DNA of 64,000 nt from Elmis aenea (taxonomy: Eukaryota > Arthropoda > Insecta > Coleoptera > Elmidae), in the NCBI GenBank assembly GCA_947652605.1, contig OX393582.1:14718544-14782543 (forward strand), written 5' to 3'. The notes below the pieces were generated by a model. The model had not been told where the DNA came from, did no database searches, and saw only the letters and a program-made list of their open reading frames with translations. Of the stretch, positions 1 to 11,299 are shown piece after piece. Positions within the stretch are counted from its first letter, which is position 1. Every line of letters starts with the position of its first letter. Both the position numbers and the translations under genes were made by a program.

Positions 1-1280
1 AAGGTTATGAATGGTTATAAATGGTTAATATTATTATTTAAAAGTATAAACATTTTGTTGGGTAACGACAATTTTTTGGATTGGAAAGAGGGTCGCGAAG
101 AATAAAGTTTAAGAAACACTGTTATAGACTAGCTATTCTCTCAACCGCCGGTCCAGCGAGTCATCATTCCGTAAGATCTGTTTGTCAATGTGTTCATCTG
201 GTTCTTATAATAAATCTGCCCAATTACATAGTTATCAATTAGCTACATTATGATTCCCGAGCTACCCCCCAAGCGCATATTGTTTTTAAGGTTTAGGCCT
301 TAATAAAATTCGTTCGATATTTCAATTTAGTAATCGCCACTTATACAAGTGAATTGTTAATTTGACGCATTCAAATTGATATTAATGTGTGTTTATGAAA
401 CGGCAAATCTAATAATGCGACTACTAAAATGCGACTAACGGGAAACTGGCAAAAGATTTTAATACTTAAAACACTCGTTACTGTCGTCTCGTGCCATTAA
501 ATGACTTAATTTAAAAGAGGGCGGAATTAAGATGAGATGAATATGTCAAGTGTTGCCTCGGTTGTTTTCAGAAAATTATGCTTATACTAATTGGCTCTAA
601 TAGTGGCAAATGTGCACCTTAATAATCAAGGAAATGCTTGTGAAAATAGAATGAAATAACTTTACTACAAGGCAGTTTTTTTTTCAAAAATTAGAGACTT
701 AATCAACATGTGAAACTAACTAACTGGTCGCAACTTAAAATAGTTTGTTAACACATTCGTGTAAATATTTTATCAAATAAGCATAAAATTAAGCCGATGT
801 TTGGCTCAGTAGTGTTCCAAATTATTTAAAGAAAATTGAAATAAAAGTCTTGTGGAAGGCGTCTAGTCGCCAAGTCCTGCCCACGGCGGGTGGACCGCCA
901 CACATGATGATATGTCAAGTCATCCTTCAAATTCAGTGAGGCGAACAGGACATGAAATCCTGTCTCTGTTATAAGAAACTTTTTATTAAAAAGTATGTTA
1001 AAATAAGTTCCCAATTCGTTTTTTGCACAGTTTCTTTGAAAAGAGATGTAATCAGTGTGTGTATAGCTATAGACACAAGTAGTTGCTCACATTATTTCTG
1101 TGAAGTGCAGGAACGAATGATAGAACTTCTTCTTAAAAAGTGGTGAGCGAAATTCACAGTATAAGCGTTACTATTTATTGACATAAAATAATATTGCAAT
1201 TCCGAACACTAATGTTATCTGATCCCTTTTTGTTTAGTATAAAATAAAAACGCTAATGCAAATTGGGGTTTTACTATTAT
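1..1280. other. AT-rich DNA without recognisable gene
   Basis: No reading frame here looks coding; the short ORFs at 826-1146 lack family signatures, and both strands give overlapping frames of similar length. No repeat termini or RNA genes were seen. It is probably intergenic or intronic DNA of the host. Confidence 0.5.
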
Positions 1281-1290
1281 CATAATACAG

Positions 1291-1475
1291 GGATGCGCAA
1301 AAGTATGGAAACAAACAAATATCTAGAACACTATTAAAAATATTTCAATGAAATTTGGTATCTGACTGTTATCGTTTATTCCGGATTCGATAAAAATATT
1401 GAGGTTGCGATACGACTTCCGGTTCAACCGGAAATGGACCTAAACTTTAAAATTTTAAATGGAACACCCTGTATA
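1291..1475. mobile_element. Small mariner-type MITE
   Basis: A noncoding unit of about 185 bp begins at a TA with CAGGGATGCGCAAAAGTATG and ends ACACCCTG followed by TA. Its left part, about 80 bp with the ATATCTAGAACACTATT motif, matches the left part of the MITE at 59071-59234. TA flanks and a CAG start are usual for Tc1/mariner derivatives. The right terminus is imperfect, so the boundary there is an inference. Confidence 0.5.
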
Positions 1476-1689
1476 TTTTCATATTTTTAGATTCCTCTTT
1501 AAATTTACTTCAAAAAATGTATAAGGTTGTATGGGGCTAAAGTCAACCGTTTTCGTTAAAATCACATTTTTATGAAAATTTTGAGCTATACAGCTTTCAA
1601 CATTTAAGAACTTTGAAATGGCAAGTAATTTTGTTTTAAGTTTATGTTGACAATAAGCCAACTAACACTTTGCACAACGTACATTTTAA

Positions 1690-1790
1690 AAATATTATAC
1701 AGGGCGCTTTTTACGCCTGTTCAAACTTGTACAACTTTAAACATCGATAACTCATTTTTCTTAAATACAACACCCTGTATATTTTTACAC
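1690..1790. repeat. Paired CAGGG/CCCTG transposon termini
   Basis: ATACAGGGCG near 1698 and ACACCCTGTATA near 1769 face each other about 80 bp apart. The same ACACCCTGTATA end recurs near 1464, 5720, 43620 and 50950. These look like ends of short TA-inserting elements; no coding sequence accompanies them. Confidence 0.35.
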
Positions 1791-2166
1791 ATTCTTAAAG
1801 AAAATTTAATTCTCTTTCGAAAACATAAAGGCTGTTTTTCACCTAAAATTGATATTTCCGAGATATCGCGATTTTATTGTTAATTATTAGGGCAACGTGA
1901 TATTTTCAAGTAGGCTATGAAGGAAGACAGTGTTAATTTAAACAATTAAAAGAAAAACACAAGAAAGTTATGTAAATTTATCTTTTCCGTACAAATTTTT
2001 GACATTTTTGTTAACGAATTTTACCATTCTTACTTTTGATTTAAGATTTTTTTAAATTATTTATGCATTTTTTTGTTGGACCAGTGTGATGACAAATACT
2101 AAATCCTATAAACTATTTTTTGCGTGTTAATAATACGATTTTTGGTTTAAAAATAAAGCATTTCCT

Positions 2167-2364
2167 AATCGATGGATCGGGCGCAGAGGTCACATTGAGT
2201 GGCCTCCTCGGTCACCGGACCTAACTCCATTAGATTTCTTTCTTTGGGGACATTTAAAATCTAATGTTTATGCACACCCACTTGGTGATTTAGGCGAACT
2301 GAGAAACCGAATAACAGAACAACTTGGAAGAATCTCGCCAGATGTGGTTTTAAAGCCTTTGTGA
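2167..2364 (+). pseudogene. Mariner-family transposase, C-terminal fragment
   Basis: Sixty-five codons end at a TGA. They include the hallmark stretch PPRSPDLTPLDFFLWGHLK, which holds the third catalytic aspartate region of IS630/Tc1/mariner transposases of the type common in insects. The N-terminal HTH and first two catalytic aspartates are absent, so this is a dead 5'-truncated remnant. A related but distinct copy lies at 39197-42891 (WPPRSPDLNPL). No terminal repeats could be assigned. Confidence 0.8.
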
Positions 2365-2894
2365 CAATAATATCTAATAATAAAATTTTAATTTATAAAA
2401 TTACGAAATAAAAATATTTTAAGCTAATTTTAAATTTACGTAATTTATTTCCTATCTGAAAAAAACCACGTGTGAAAGGAATTTGTGGATAACAAACCCT
2501 TACATAACACATGACAGTAGTAAATTAAATTTAAGTAAAAGAGAATATGAGCTCCTCCTTGAGATTAGTTCAGTTATTATGTTGAAAACTAGTTTGTCGA
2601 CAATGTCTATAGATAAATTTTGGATCAAAACGAAAAATGAATAACCATCTCTAAACGAGAAAGCAATGAAAATGTTAGTCCACTTCGGAACAACATATTT
2701 ATTCATGTGAAGCGAGATTTTCATCTATGAAGGTAATAAAAAATAAATTTAGAAAACGGCTTTCGGTTATTTCGCCGCTCCGACTTAGCTTGACTAATTT
2801 AGAACCCACAATGAAAAATTAATTGAAGTAGAGCAGCAGCAATCTTGTCATTAACATTATATGCCAAATGAACAAAAATTAAAGATATGTTTAA
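2365..2894. other. AT-rich DNA, nothing recognised
   Basis: Short frames on both strands without family signatures; no repeat termini seen. From about 2895 the sequence becomes similar to 44455 onward, the 3' flank of the LRR duplication. Confidence 0.4.
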
Positions 2895-4700
2895 TGAAGA
2901 AATCATAGGGCTAGCTACAACGTTCCATACATATTTTTTAAGATCAGATTATTTTTCACTTTTCGAAACTAACAGAAATTGTAAACAATACAGTAATATT
3001 ATATTTTATATTTATTTATCACAAAATAATATAATTTAATACACAAATATAATTACACAAAAATATTTAATACATAAAACAAATATATTTCATTTATTGA
3101 GGTGTATCACTAATCCACCATAAATAATATACCAATACACCTAGGTTATTATATCAATACTGATTATAAAATAGCGATATCATGTTTTATTGTCAAAATT
3201 AGAACTAAAAGAAAACAAGTATGAAAAATGGAAATCAATCAGTCATTCATAAATTACATCATAAACTTTTAACATCAATTTTCACCTTGTTTTTAATATC
3301 TAATTAAACTATACTAAGCTAAGTTAAGAAAATAATTAGGAACACAAAAGTGCTGATAAGCATGATAATGCTATAAATAATGAAAAATACCTCGAAGGTA
3401 CTTGCAAAACTACGCCACCGGATAAATAATTTTTAATATTTAAATCTAAAGCATCGGTTACAATTTCATCATCGGTTGAAAAAATAACATCTTTAGCACC
3501 GGTTATCACTTTTGGCTTGGACTCGTAATACACAGTAACAATGGGATTACCAGATAAAATTAATTCTTTTAAGTTAGGAAGTATCAGTGATAAATAGTCA
3601 GGAACATTTTGAATTTTATTTTTTCGCAAATCGAGGGTACGCAAATTTTTAAAACCTATAAACGCCTCGACAGGGAGATCGCTCAACTCACATTCGCTAA
3701 GCGAAATCTCGTCAAGTACGGGCAAATATGTGTACTTATCGGATATTTTGACATTAGCATTTACATCGGCAATTATTTTTGTTAGTTTTAAGTTATAAAA
3801 GGACACACTAAAATCTAATTGCAACAAATCGTTGTTAGAAATATCGAAATAGGTTAATTCCCTCAACACAGATATTCCTTGCAAGTCGTACGATGTTCGG
3901 ATGTTGTTGGAATCGATTTTGAAAAACATAATTTTGGGATAGATTATAAGATCACCGTTATCCAGCTGAGATATTTGGTTTTCATTCAAGATGAGGGTCG
4001 TAATATCGTAGCCAAAGGAATCAGGAACACTTGTGTAGCCTTGGTCTAAGCATATCACCAATTCGGTGCTGTTTTCGATGCATTCTGATTTATTTGTAGG
4101 AATTAAAGTCGACCTTTAATTTAAATACTATGTTTTAATCTTAGATTAAAAAATAAACTTTTAAGAAATTAAGTAACAGCTCATAAATATAATAAAATAT
4201 TAATGCAACATAAATATTGAACACTACCTTAAAATACATATCAAACTTATCAATTTTCACACATTTTACTTTAAACTAAAAAATTTGATAATTATAGTCC
4301 ACATCTCTTCTAATTAAATATTTATTAAATTAGATAAATCAAGTTATTTTAATTTCGAGAGCAATAGTTGGGATCTCGCTTATTATAACAGCTATATACA
4401 TCAAACGTTTAAATTTGACAAAAACGCTAAATTTTATGCAAATTAGCTATGTCAAAACCAATTTCAGACATGCTTAATTAAAAAAAAAAAAAGATTGTAT
4501 AGATTCTTTAACAGAGTAAATAACTAATAATTTAAATTGTTACACTCCAAAATTCATTTAAAAAATAAAAAAACACTTACAGAAACAAAATTAGAAAAAC
4601 TCCTAACACGTCCATTTCGAAATGAACCTGTCTAAGACATTTAATAATAATATAGGAAAATTATAGCCACACTTATTTAGGACTTACCCGTAAGATAATT
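2895..4700 (-). repeat. Segmental duplication block, copy 1
   Basis: This block matches 44455-46200 in the same orientation. The match covers the 3' flank (GGCTAGCT-AACG near 2909 versus 44471), a TTTATTGAGGTGTATCACTAAT stretch, the two LRR exons, the intron and about 80 bp of promoter (AGGAAAATTATAGCCAC). Introns and flanks are more diverged than exons, as expected of an old gene duplication. Everything between the two blocks is mainly transposons. Confidence 0.85.
3336..4615 (-). CDS. Leucine-rich-repeat surface protein, copy 1 (possible GPI-anchored form)
   Basis: Two-exon gene. Exon 1 is 4615-4581 (ATG, then MDVLGVFLILF plus two bases, donor GTAAGT). Exon 2 is 4113-3336 (acceptor AAAG, TAA stop); 270 codons in total. 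The intron phase matches copy 2. A signal peptide is followed by a short cysteine pair and about six LRRs, for example LILNENQISQL and LRTLDLRKNKI. The C terminus ends within a hydrophobic stretch (YFSLFIALSCLSALLCS) after SGG, with no cytoplasmic tail. Relative to copy 2 a small insertion shifts the frame there. That layout fits a GPI-attachment signal, but it may simply be decay. LRR proteins of this build act in cell-surface recognition; the ligand is unknown. Its promoter lacks the TATA box of copy 2. Confidence 0.8.
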
Positions 4701-4748
4701 TAAAGAAACTGAAAGTTGATAGATAATTATTTATATCAAAAATTGGAA

Positions 4749-5420
4749 TTAAATATTTTTATCAGACAGGATTAAGTATATAAACCTAGACAATGTAATT
4801 ATACATATAAAAATATTGTTAGCATTTCGTAGAAACTTTTTGATAAGGCACCTGTGGTTTTTATCGATATGTAGTATAAAACGCTTCAATGGAGTGAATA
4901 ACTTTTTTGTCTTAATAATGTACTTATGATAAAATACAATAGAAATCAAAGTACTACATAAAATAACTGATGAATAATATATCAGGTAGGTGCTTATCCA
5001 TTTTCTCAGAAAGTCAAGATCTGGCATAACGTGTTATAGTTAGGCTACACATAAAAGTAACGTAGCGGATCAATATCTTGTAACAACTTGACAAAAAAAG
5101 TTATAAATAAAAATTGTTTGTGGTAATTTACTACATAACCTTAAATTATTTTCAACTGCACAGTGTTTTATTTTTGCGCAACGAAACGTTACTGTTTTTT
5201 TTTTTTTTTTTAAATAAAACACGCAGTATATTTTATAATTTTTAGACGGAAAATTGAATTGTCTTTCAAAAATATATAGATTTTATGTATCTAAAACCAC
5301 TCTTTTTAAGTTGTTTTTATAAAAATATTGACAGAAACAGGAATCTAAAAAAATAATATTTCACAACTTGGCTATGTCAGAACGAATTCCTTTAAACTTT
5401 GTAGGACAATATAATAATAA
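4749..5420. other. AT-rich DNA upstream of LRR copy 1
   Basis: A 92-codon minus-strand frame at 4749-5027 has no family signature and biased AT-rich composition, so I do not call it a gene. No transposon termini were recognised. Confidence 0.4.
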
Positions 5421-5424
5421 ATAT

Positions 5425-5640
5425 ATATAAAAGTCCAGCCTGACTCTGTCTGACTATCTGTAACGCATGAATATAGTAACGCAGTAAACTACTACGGGTT
5501 CATTTGACCGACTGAGTTGTGTCTAATGAACCGTAAATTTTTACTCACCGGTAACATAACAGTGCAGCTCACGGTATTATAAAAGTAATAGTTTAAATTT
5601 AAGATATACAATATACCCGTCCTAGGACGGGCTAAGAGTG
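5425..5640 (+). repeat. Helitron-like repeat, copy 1
   Basis: About 215 bp from TATATATAAAAGTCCAGCCT to the perfect 16-bp palindrome CCCGTCCTAGGACGGG followed by CTAAG. It is the same sequence as 8590-8875, in direct orientation. A hairpin just before a CTRR-like end is the 3' signature of Helitrons, so this is a candidate short non-autonomous one. Confidence 0.5.
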
Positions 5641-5992
5641 TAAAATAATACAGAGAGTGTTCCTTATTCCCGGTCCATTTAGTCAAACTTCAAACACAAA
5701 TAAATCAGTTTTTTTTAAATGGCACACCCTATATATTTTTACATTTTCTGATTGATAATGTAATTATCTTGAAAAACTATTATGTCAAAAATCATTATTT
5801 CTCGAGTTACTGCGGTTTTCTTAATAATTTATGTATACAAATACAATATTAAACTAGAAGGCTTTGGAAATATCTCGAAAATTTGTTTTAAATGTCGAAT
5901 GCAACTCTATTTTTATGTTTTGACTGTGCTAAAACATTGTTTTTAATTAATTTTAAAAGAAATACAAATTTGTTTATTTTTTTTGTTTTATA

Positions 5993-7058
5993 CAGGGTGA
6001 TGCATCACTTATGACACCCCCATTTATTTTGTTATTGAAGAGTTATCAAAAAACGTTATAAATAAAAGTTGTTTGATACAGTATTTTCCAAAATATTGTT
6101 ATGTTGAATTTCGTTTTCATTTGTTTTTTTTTAAGAGTTACGGTAGGTACCATATTTGTTTTTTTTTTACATGGCACCATACATATTTTTTTTATACGGT
6201 TCGAAAGACATTTTTTTTTTCTCTTTTCAACGCACTAAAACTTTTATACCCTCACATAACAAAATTTTTAAGAAAATCGCAAAAGAAAAATTTTGTTTTA
6301 AAAGCGTACGGTATTAATTAATTTACATTAGTAGGCTTTAAAAATGATACAAAATGGTAAACGTTTAAAAAAAAAGTTAATTAGGTTTAAATCGTAAACA
6401 CAAAACTACTGTAATACACTTTTTACCGTTTTGTATTATTTTCAAAGCCTACTAACGTAAAATAATTAATACCGTACGCTTTTAAAAATAATTGTTATTG
6501 GAAAGAATGATCAAAAAAAGTTTCAAATAGAAGTTGTTTGATACAGTATTTCCCAAAATATTGTCATGTCAAATTTCGTTTTCTTTTGTTTTTTTAGGAG
6601 TTACGGCACCATATTTGTTTTTTTTTAATGGCGCCATACATATTTTTTTATACGGTTGGTTTGAAAGGCATTTTTTTTCTCTTTGCAACGCACTAAAACT
6701 TTTATACCCTTACATAACAACTTTTTTTTTTTTATGTTAAACAATTGATACCGTACGCTTTTCAAACAAAATTGTTCTTTTGCGATTTTCTTAAAAATTT
6801 TGTTATGCAAGGGTATAAAAGTTTTAGTGCGTTGAAAAGAGAAAAAAAAGTCTTTTAAACTGTATAAAAAAATATGTATAGTGCCATTTAAAAAAAACAA
6901 ATATGGTGCCGTTACTCCTAAAAAACAAATGAAAACGAAATTTGACATGACAATATTTTGGGAAATACTGTATCAAACAACTTTTATTTGAAACTTTTTT
7001 TGATAATTATTTCCAATAACAAAATAAGTGGGGGTGTCATAAGTGATGCCTCACCCGG
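5993..7058. mobile_element. Compound foldback element with TA flanks
   Basis: The ends are near-perfect inverted repeats: CAGGGTGATGCATCACTTAT at the left, and a right end whose complement begins CCGGGTGAGGCATCACTTAT. TA flanks both sides. The left arm (about 5993-6310) is repeated in direct orientation at 6500-6735 and inverted at 6745-7058. A second palindrome, centred near 6395, pairs 6303-6375 with 6420-6490 (GTACGGTATTAATTAA). The frames that translate here lie in the arms and have no protein similarity. It looks like a Tc1/mariner-type foldback assembled from three arm copies. Confidence 0.75.
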
Positions 7059-7059
7059 T

Positions 7060-8257
7060 AGAAAAAAGCAAACAAATTATTTATTTATGGGACTAGTGCG
7101 AAAAAAGCAATTGGCAAATCGTTTATTTTGTATTTTAATGACAACTATTTAATTCTGCATGGTTGTCCTATGTACTTGTACGATAGTCTCAGTCAACACC
7201 CTGTGTATCGTAATTAAAACTACAGAAAACAAAAGGGACGAGCCTAATATTTGATCAGAATTGCGATTTGCTATGCCACAACGAAGGAATAAACTTAAGT
7301 TAAATTTTGTTTTTAATACACAAAGGAAATTCTTTATTTATAGCCAGCCCAACAAATGTGTCATAACGCGCAAAATGATAAGATATTTCAGCCTTATTAT
7401 CTTTCAAATAAAACTGACGCAAACCTATCTTCTGTAATATACTCCAATTAGTAATCTATAATTCCCTATTACATTATCGATTTACCCATTATTTGATAAG
7501 AAAATGTGGCTCATGAACCAATTTCATTTAAACGGTTTAAATTTAACTATTAATCGGTTTAAAACATGAAGTTTTGAATCACATAGCTACAGTAGGTATA
7601 CTGAGAAAAATAATTGAATTTTACTTTGCGTTTTCAAAATTGAAATTGATAAATTACTTCAGATTTATAGAAAAAAATATTACTAACAGACTCAAAGTAA
7701 ATTTATTATACAAAAGTAACATTTAATAGTAAGCGTGTTATTTGTCTCCAACTGTTTAAAATCAAATCGTAAAATTACACGTAAATGTGAAAATTTCCAT
7801 TTGGAGCGCACAAATCTGATACCGTAGTGTAAAATTACGCCAAAAATCACCGTAGTGGCGCTAATTTTCGTCATTTTGTTAGCTGTTGTGCAACATCAGT
7901 GCATCAGTGTATGTGTTTTAATAAAACGGTAAGATGTATTGTTAACTTATAACTAACTATCTTTATTTAGTAAAAAAATACAAAAAAATTACGTTTAACT
8001 TGTTATACTCGTAAATAGGTAATGTATTGACAATACAGTATTGTGGTATACGTATTGCCGGCATAGCAATAATTAACCTCACTTTTATATGGGCGCCAAG
8101 CAGTTTATTTCCCTTTGACTTACGAGTTGATACTGTTGGTAGTATTTAATTGCTGTGGCATTGTATCATACTTAATATTTTTACCTATCGCATTATAAGC
8201 ACCTATTCCAGATAACATTATTGTTTTTTTTTTCTTGATTAACGGTAACTTAAGTTG
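7060..8257. other. AT-rich DNA, nothing recognised
   Basis: No coding signatures. The 60-codon frame at 7692-7874 is low complexity. This stretch is the left flank of the hAT-1 insertion and ends in the target copy AGACAGAG at 8258-8265. Confidence 0.4.
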
Positions 8258-8589
8258 AGACAGAGTAAGGTGACCAAACGTACAGCATTGTGCTGTATTG
8301 TACAGCATTTTCATCTCATGTACAGCATCAAAAAGGGTACAGCATTTTGTAATGGTAGTTTCGTCACCAACTTTAAAAATTTAAAATGGCTAAAATAAAA
8401 AAATGCACAAAATTCGCGCGGCTGGCAGCCCTGCGTGAGCGCGAGTAGTGAGAATGTTCTAAGCATCTAAAGTAGGTATATACGTTTGCGGGATTGGAGC
8501 AAATTTAAACTTCCCGCGTTTCCCCCCCCTACCAAATTCTTAATTTATATATCACCATATTGTATTTTTGTACATTTTGCGTAGTTCAG

Positions 8590-8875
8590 TGCACATAAAT
8601 AATAAATAAATATATATAAAAGTCCAGCCTAACTGTCTCTATATCTATCTATCTGTCTGTGACTGACTGCCTCTGTAACGCATGAATATAGCTACCAGTA
8701 AACTGCTATGGGTTCATTTGACCGACTGAATTGTGTCTAATGAACCGTAAATTTTTACTCACGGGTAACATAACAGTGTCTAACTTGCAGCTCACGGTAT
8801 TATAAAAAGTAATAGTTTAAATTTAAGATATACAATATTCCCGTCCTAGGACGGGCTAAGTGCTAGTTTCTTTAG
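8590..8875 (+). repeat. Helitron-like repeat, copy 2
   Basis: This is a second copy of the 5425-5640 repeat, lying inside the left arm of hAT-1. It ends with the same 16-bp palindrome and then CTAAGTGCTAG, so a CTAG terminus lies 7-11 nt after the hairpin, as in Helitron 3' ends. It has no ORF. Confidence 0.55.
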
Positions 8876-9112
8876 AAACAAGCAATTATTTGTCTTGTTC
8901 TTTAATTGTGTTCCAAATAACAAATAGTTATTCAACTCTAAGGTTAATTGCAGTTTAAATACATACAATACGTACGTACCTATATTATTATGTAAGTAAA
9001 AATGGTAACTTTTAATTTATTATTATTTTACTCATTACTTTTTCGCGTTTTAAATTTTAAAAAATATAAATATAAAAATTATTCAGTATTTTTTTTGCAT
9101 CAACTTTTAATA

Positions 9113-9565
9113 ATGTCTGCAACAAAACGCCGCAGTAATAAGTTTACAGAAGAATTGTCAAGAGTTTCCTTACATTAAAAAAAAAAACAAAAATCGAAGG
9201 AAATGTTCAATGTGAGGTGTATGCAATGGAAATTTTTCCATAACATCTGGAGGAAGACGAGATATAACAAGGCACAATGATTCCGACAAGCATAAACAAT
9301 CTTGGCAGAGTTGTTCTTCCTCTGCAAAAATGACTAATTTTTTCCGTAAAAACGAATTTGGAATGAAAGAAAAAGAACTGGCCATTGCAGAAGCTCTATT
9401 TTCTTTCCACACCGTCTATCAGAATCACAGTTTTCGCTCTATGGACTGTACCTCAAAGATGATTCAAAAGTTATTTGTACAAAAATTTACTTGTGCTAGG
9501 ACAATAACAGAAGCAATTGTCAAAAAAGTTTTGGCACCACACGCAGTGGAACGTCTTAAGGCTGC
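9113..9565 (+). pseudogene. hAT-1 transposase, N-terminal part (BED finger)
   Basis: An ATG at 9113 opens a reading frame (MSATKRRSNKF) that shifts in the A-run near 9175. It continues with a BED-type finger (C-x2-C, then GGRRDI-T-H and a DKHK histidine pair) and the segment at 9330-9565 related to SFRSMDCTSKMI. The same layout is seen in hAT-2 at 16120. The frame is then cut by the Harbinger at about 9570. When one AT target copy is kept and the insert ignored, it continues in frame at 11300. The region binds DNA at the element ends in this family. The gene is not functional. Confidence 0.75.
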
Positions 9566-9930
9566 CATACACGATCCGTAAAAACTGAGAGGAAAAACTG
9601 TTCAGGCCGGCCTGTCCGGATTTCCGGATCGTTTGTGGTGAAAAACTGTCAGTATTGCCTGAAGCAAATGGCCTGTTCAGGCGGCCGGAATCGAATTGAA
9701 AATTCAATAGGATTTCCGGACGGCCTGTTCAGGCCACCTGAAACTGATCGTGTGTGCCCTCACTTCAGGCCAAACGTCAGCCCAACACGGTTAGCCGCTT
9801 GTTTTGACGTTTTTTTTTCTAGTTTAGTTAGAGATTAATTCCCTTTAAAGTTTAGTTAGTCCGTTTTATTTTATTTGTTTAGTCGTTCTACTGTTAGGTG
9901 TAGGACTAGTTCGTTTTATAAGTGTTCAAA

Positions 9931-10601
9931 ATGTCTCGGGAAAACATGCAGGACTTTATTTCCATATACGAGTCAGAACCATGTCCTTGGCAAACCAAAT
10001 GTAAGAAGTATCACGACAAGAACCAAAGAGACGCTGCCTATGCGCGTTTGGTAGAAATCATGAAAGTGATAGAGCCGACAGCTACCAAAGACATGGCCGC
10101 GAACCAACACCACGCAAACGCAAATCACAAACAAGAAAAACGTTGCTGGCAGGGAATGACATTTTGGCAAAGGAAGTTATGTTGACTGTGACTGAACATT
10201 TTAAAAGGCCCCGTCTAGCCGAAGATCGTTTCGATATTTTTGGGAAGAGTGTCGCCATAAAACTACGCAGTCTGCCGAAACAGCAAATGTTATTCGCGGA
10301 GAAAATAATTAATGACGTTATGTTTTACGCCGATATGGACAAATTAGATTTCTCCACTGTACTAAGTACCAATATTGTGAATCCTCCTATGTTCTCCGGG
10401 AATCGTGGGCCGCCAACTCCAAGCCCACCTTATTTCAGTCCGAGCGTTCCGTCTTCACATTCACCTAGTCCCCAGCACCAAACCCAATTGGCCCTACAAG
10501 CACAGCGATTCGAACAGGTACAATACTATCCACAATCATCTGCTTCAGACTGCCACAACGAAAGGCCAGCCTCTACATTTTTTACCAATTATGTACCTTG
10601 A
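9931..10601 (+). pseudogene. Harbinger-2 MADF-BESS protein, damaged
   Basis: ATG at 9931. The first 55 residues (MSRENMQDFISIYESEPCPW) are the first half of a MADF (Myb/SANT-like) DNA-binding domain. The second half is missing. After a frame change near 10100 comes a basic linker (PRKRKSQTRK, a likely nuclear signal). A BESS motif follows around 10230-10345 (FGKSVAIKLRSL...FAEKIINDVM), then a Pro/Ser-rich tail and stop at 10601. In Harbinger elements this partner protein brings the transposase to DNA and to the nucleus. The internal deletion and shift make it a pseudogene. Confidence 0.7.
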
Positions 10602-10645
10602 CCGCTCATTTCAATAGTTTCACCCATGACAACAATGTTTTATTT

Positions 10646-11150
10646 TCAAATTTTCAATAAACATACACTGCAGACAATTTTAGTTTTATTTACCTTCATA
10701 TAGTCTTTGCGCAAGACTTTGTAAATTGCGTCACATGTTTCGGGGATGATGCGACCGAGCGCCTGTGGTGATATCAACGTTGAAAACTTGAGATCTTCGT
10801 AGCTCCTTCCTGTTGCTACAAACCTCAGCGTTGCCGGCAGTCTCTCGTGCGGTGGTATGGCTTCGCGCATAACTGCATCTTCTTTCATTATGTACGGCGT
10901 TACCAAACCTAGAAGATTAAGGTATGTTTCCTCGTTCATTCTTAAGTAGTTGTGCCAATCTTTTGGCCAACACTTTCTCCGAAAGGAGGTTTATGTGGGA
11001 AAACGTGCTCCTTTTCAACAACCACTCTTTACACCACATGCGCCTCTTTCGTGTACTTCTTTGCTGCCATTTAGTGGCAACTACTAACCCAATAATAGCT
11101 AGCAAATCGTCTGTATAAACCATAATAATATTATTTATTATTAAAGGCAC
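10646..11150 (-). pseudogene. Harbinger-2 transposase, N-terminal remnant
   Basis: Minus-strand frames read from about 11118 to 10646. They give the N-terminal HARBI1-type region: KEWLLKRSTFSHINLLSE, then after a frameshift near 10978 a CWPKDWHNYLRM segment, then the HTH-like PATLRFVATGRSYEDLKFS region. An apparent splice donor follows DYMK near 10695. The DDE catalytic exon (DG, GRxHD, ERAFG motifs) does not exist anywhere in the element. The product could not catalyse transposition. Confidence 0.7.
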
Positions 11151-11299
11151 TATTAAAGTACTACTGACGCGAGCGAAAACTGAAGCCGAACTGAAAGCAT
11201 AAAGGGACTGTGTATGGCGTAGGGGGTGTTCAGGCTGAATCAGGAAATCCGGACAGGCCGGCCTGATCAGTTTTTCCTCTCAGTTTTTACGGATCGTGT

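Larger units (their letters stand above)
9569..11299. mobile_element. Harbinger-2, internally deleted, inside hAT-1
   Basis: Inverted termini of about 50 bp: ACACGATCCGTAAAAACTGA with GAGGAAAAACTG at the left, and the complement at the right ending GGATCGTGT. AT (or TA) flanks both sides. Skipping the insert with one AT rejoins the hAT-1 frame. It carries a plus-strand MADF-BESS gene and a minus-strand transposase N terminus facing it, the usual two-gene Harbinger plan. The catalytic part of the transposase is missing, so it is non-autonomous. Confidence 0.75.

Noticed and set aside
4749..5027. 92-codon minus-strand ORF upstream of LRR copy 1
   Set aside because: AT-rich low-complexity residues, no domain or splice context.
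6625..6948. 107-codon minus-strand ORF in the foldback element
   Set aside because: It is the reverse arm of an inverted repeat whose forward arms give similar frames at 6073 and 6534; a repeat artefact, not a gene.
10405..10617. Second plus-strand frame overlapping the Harbinger-2 BESS gene
   Set aside because: Shadow frame of the Pro/Ser-rich tail; no independent signature.
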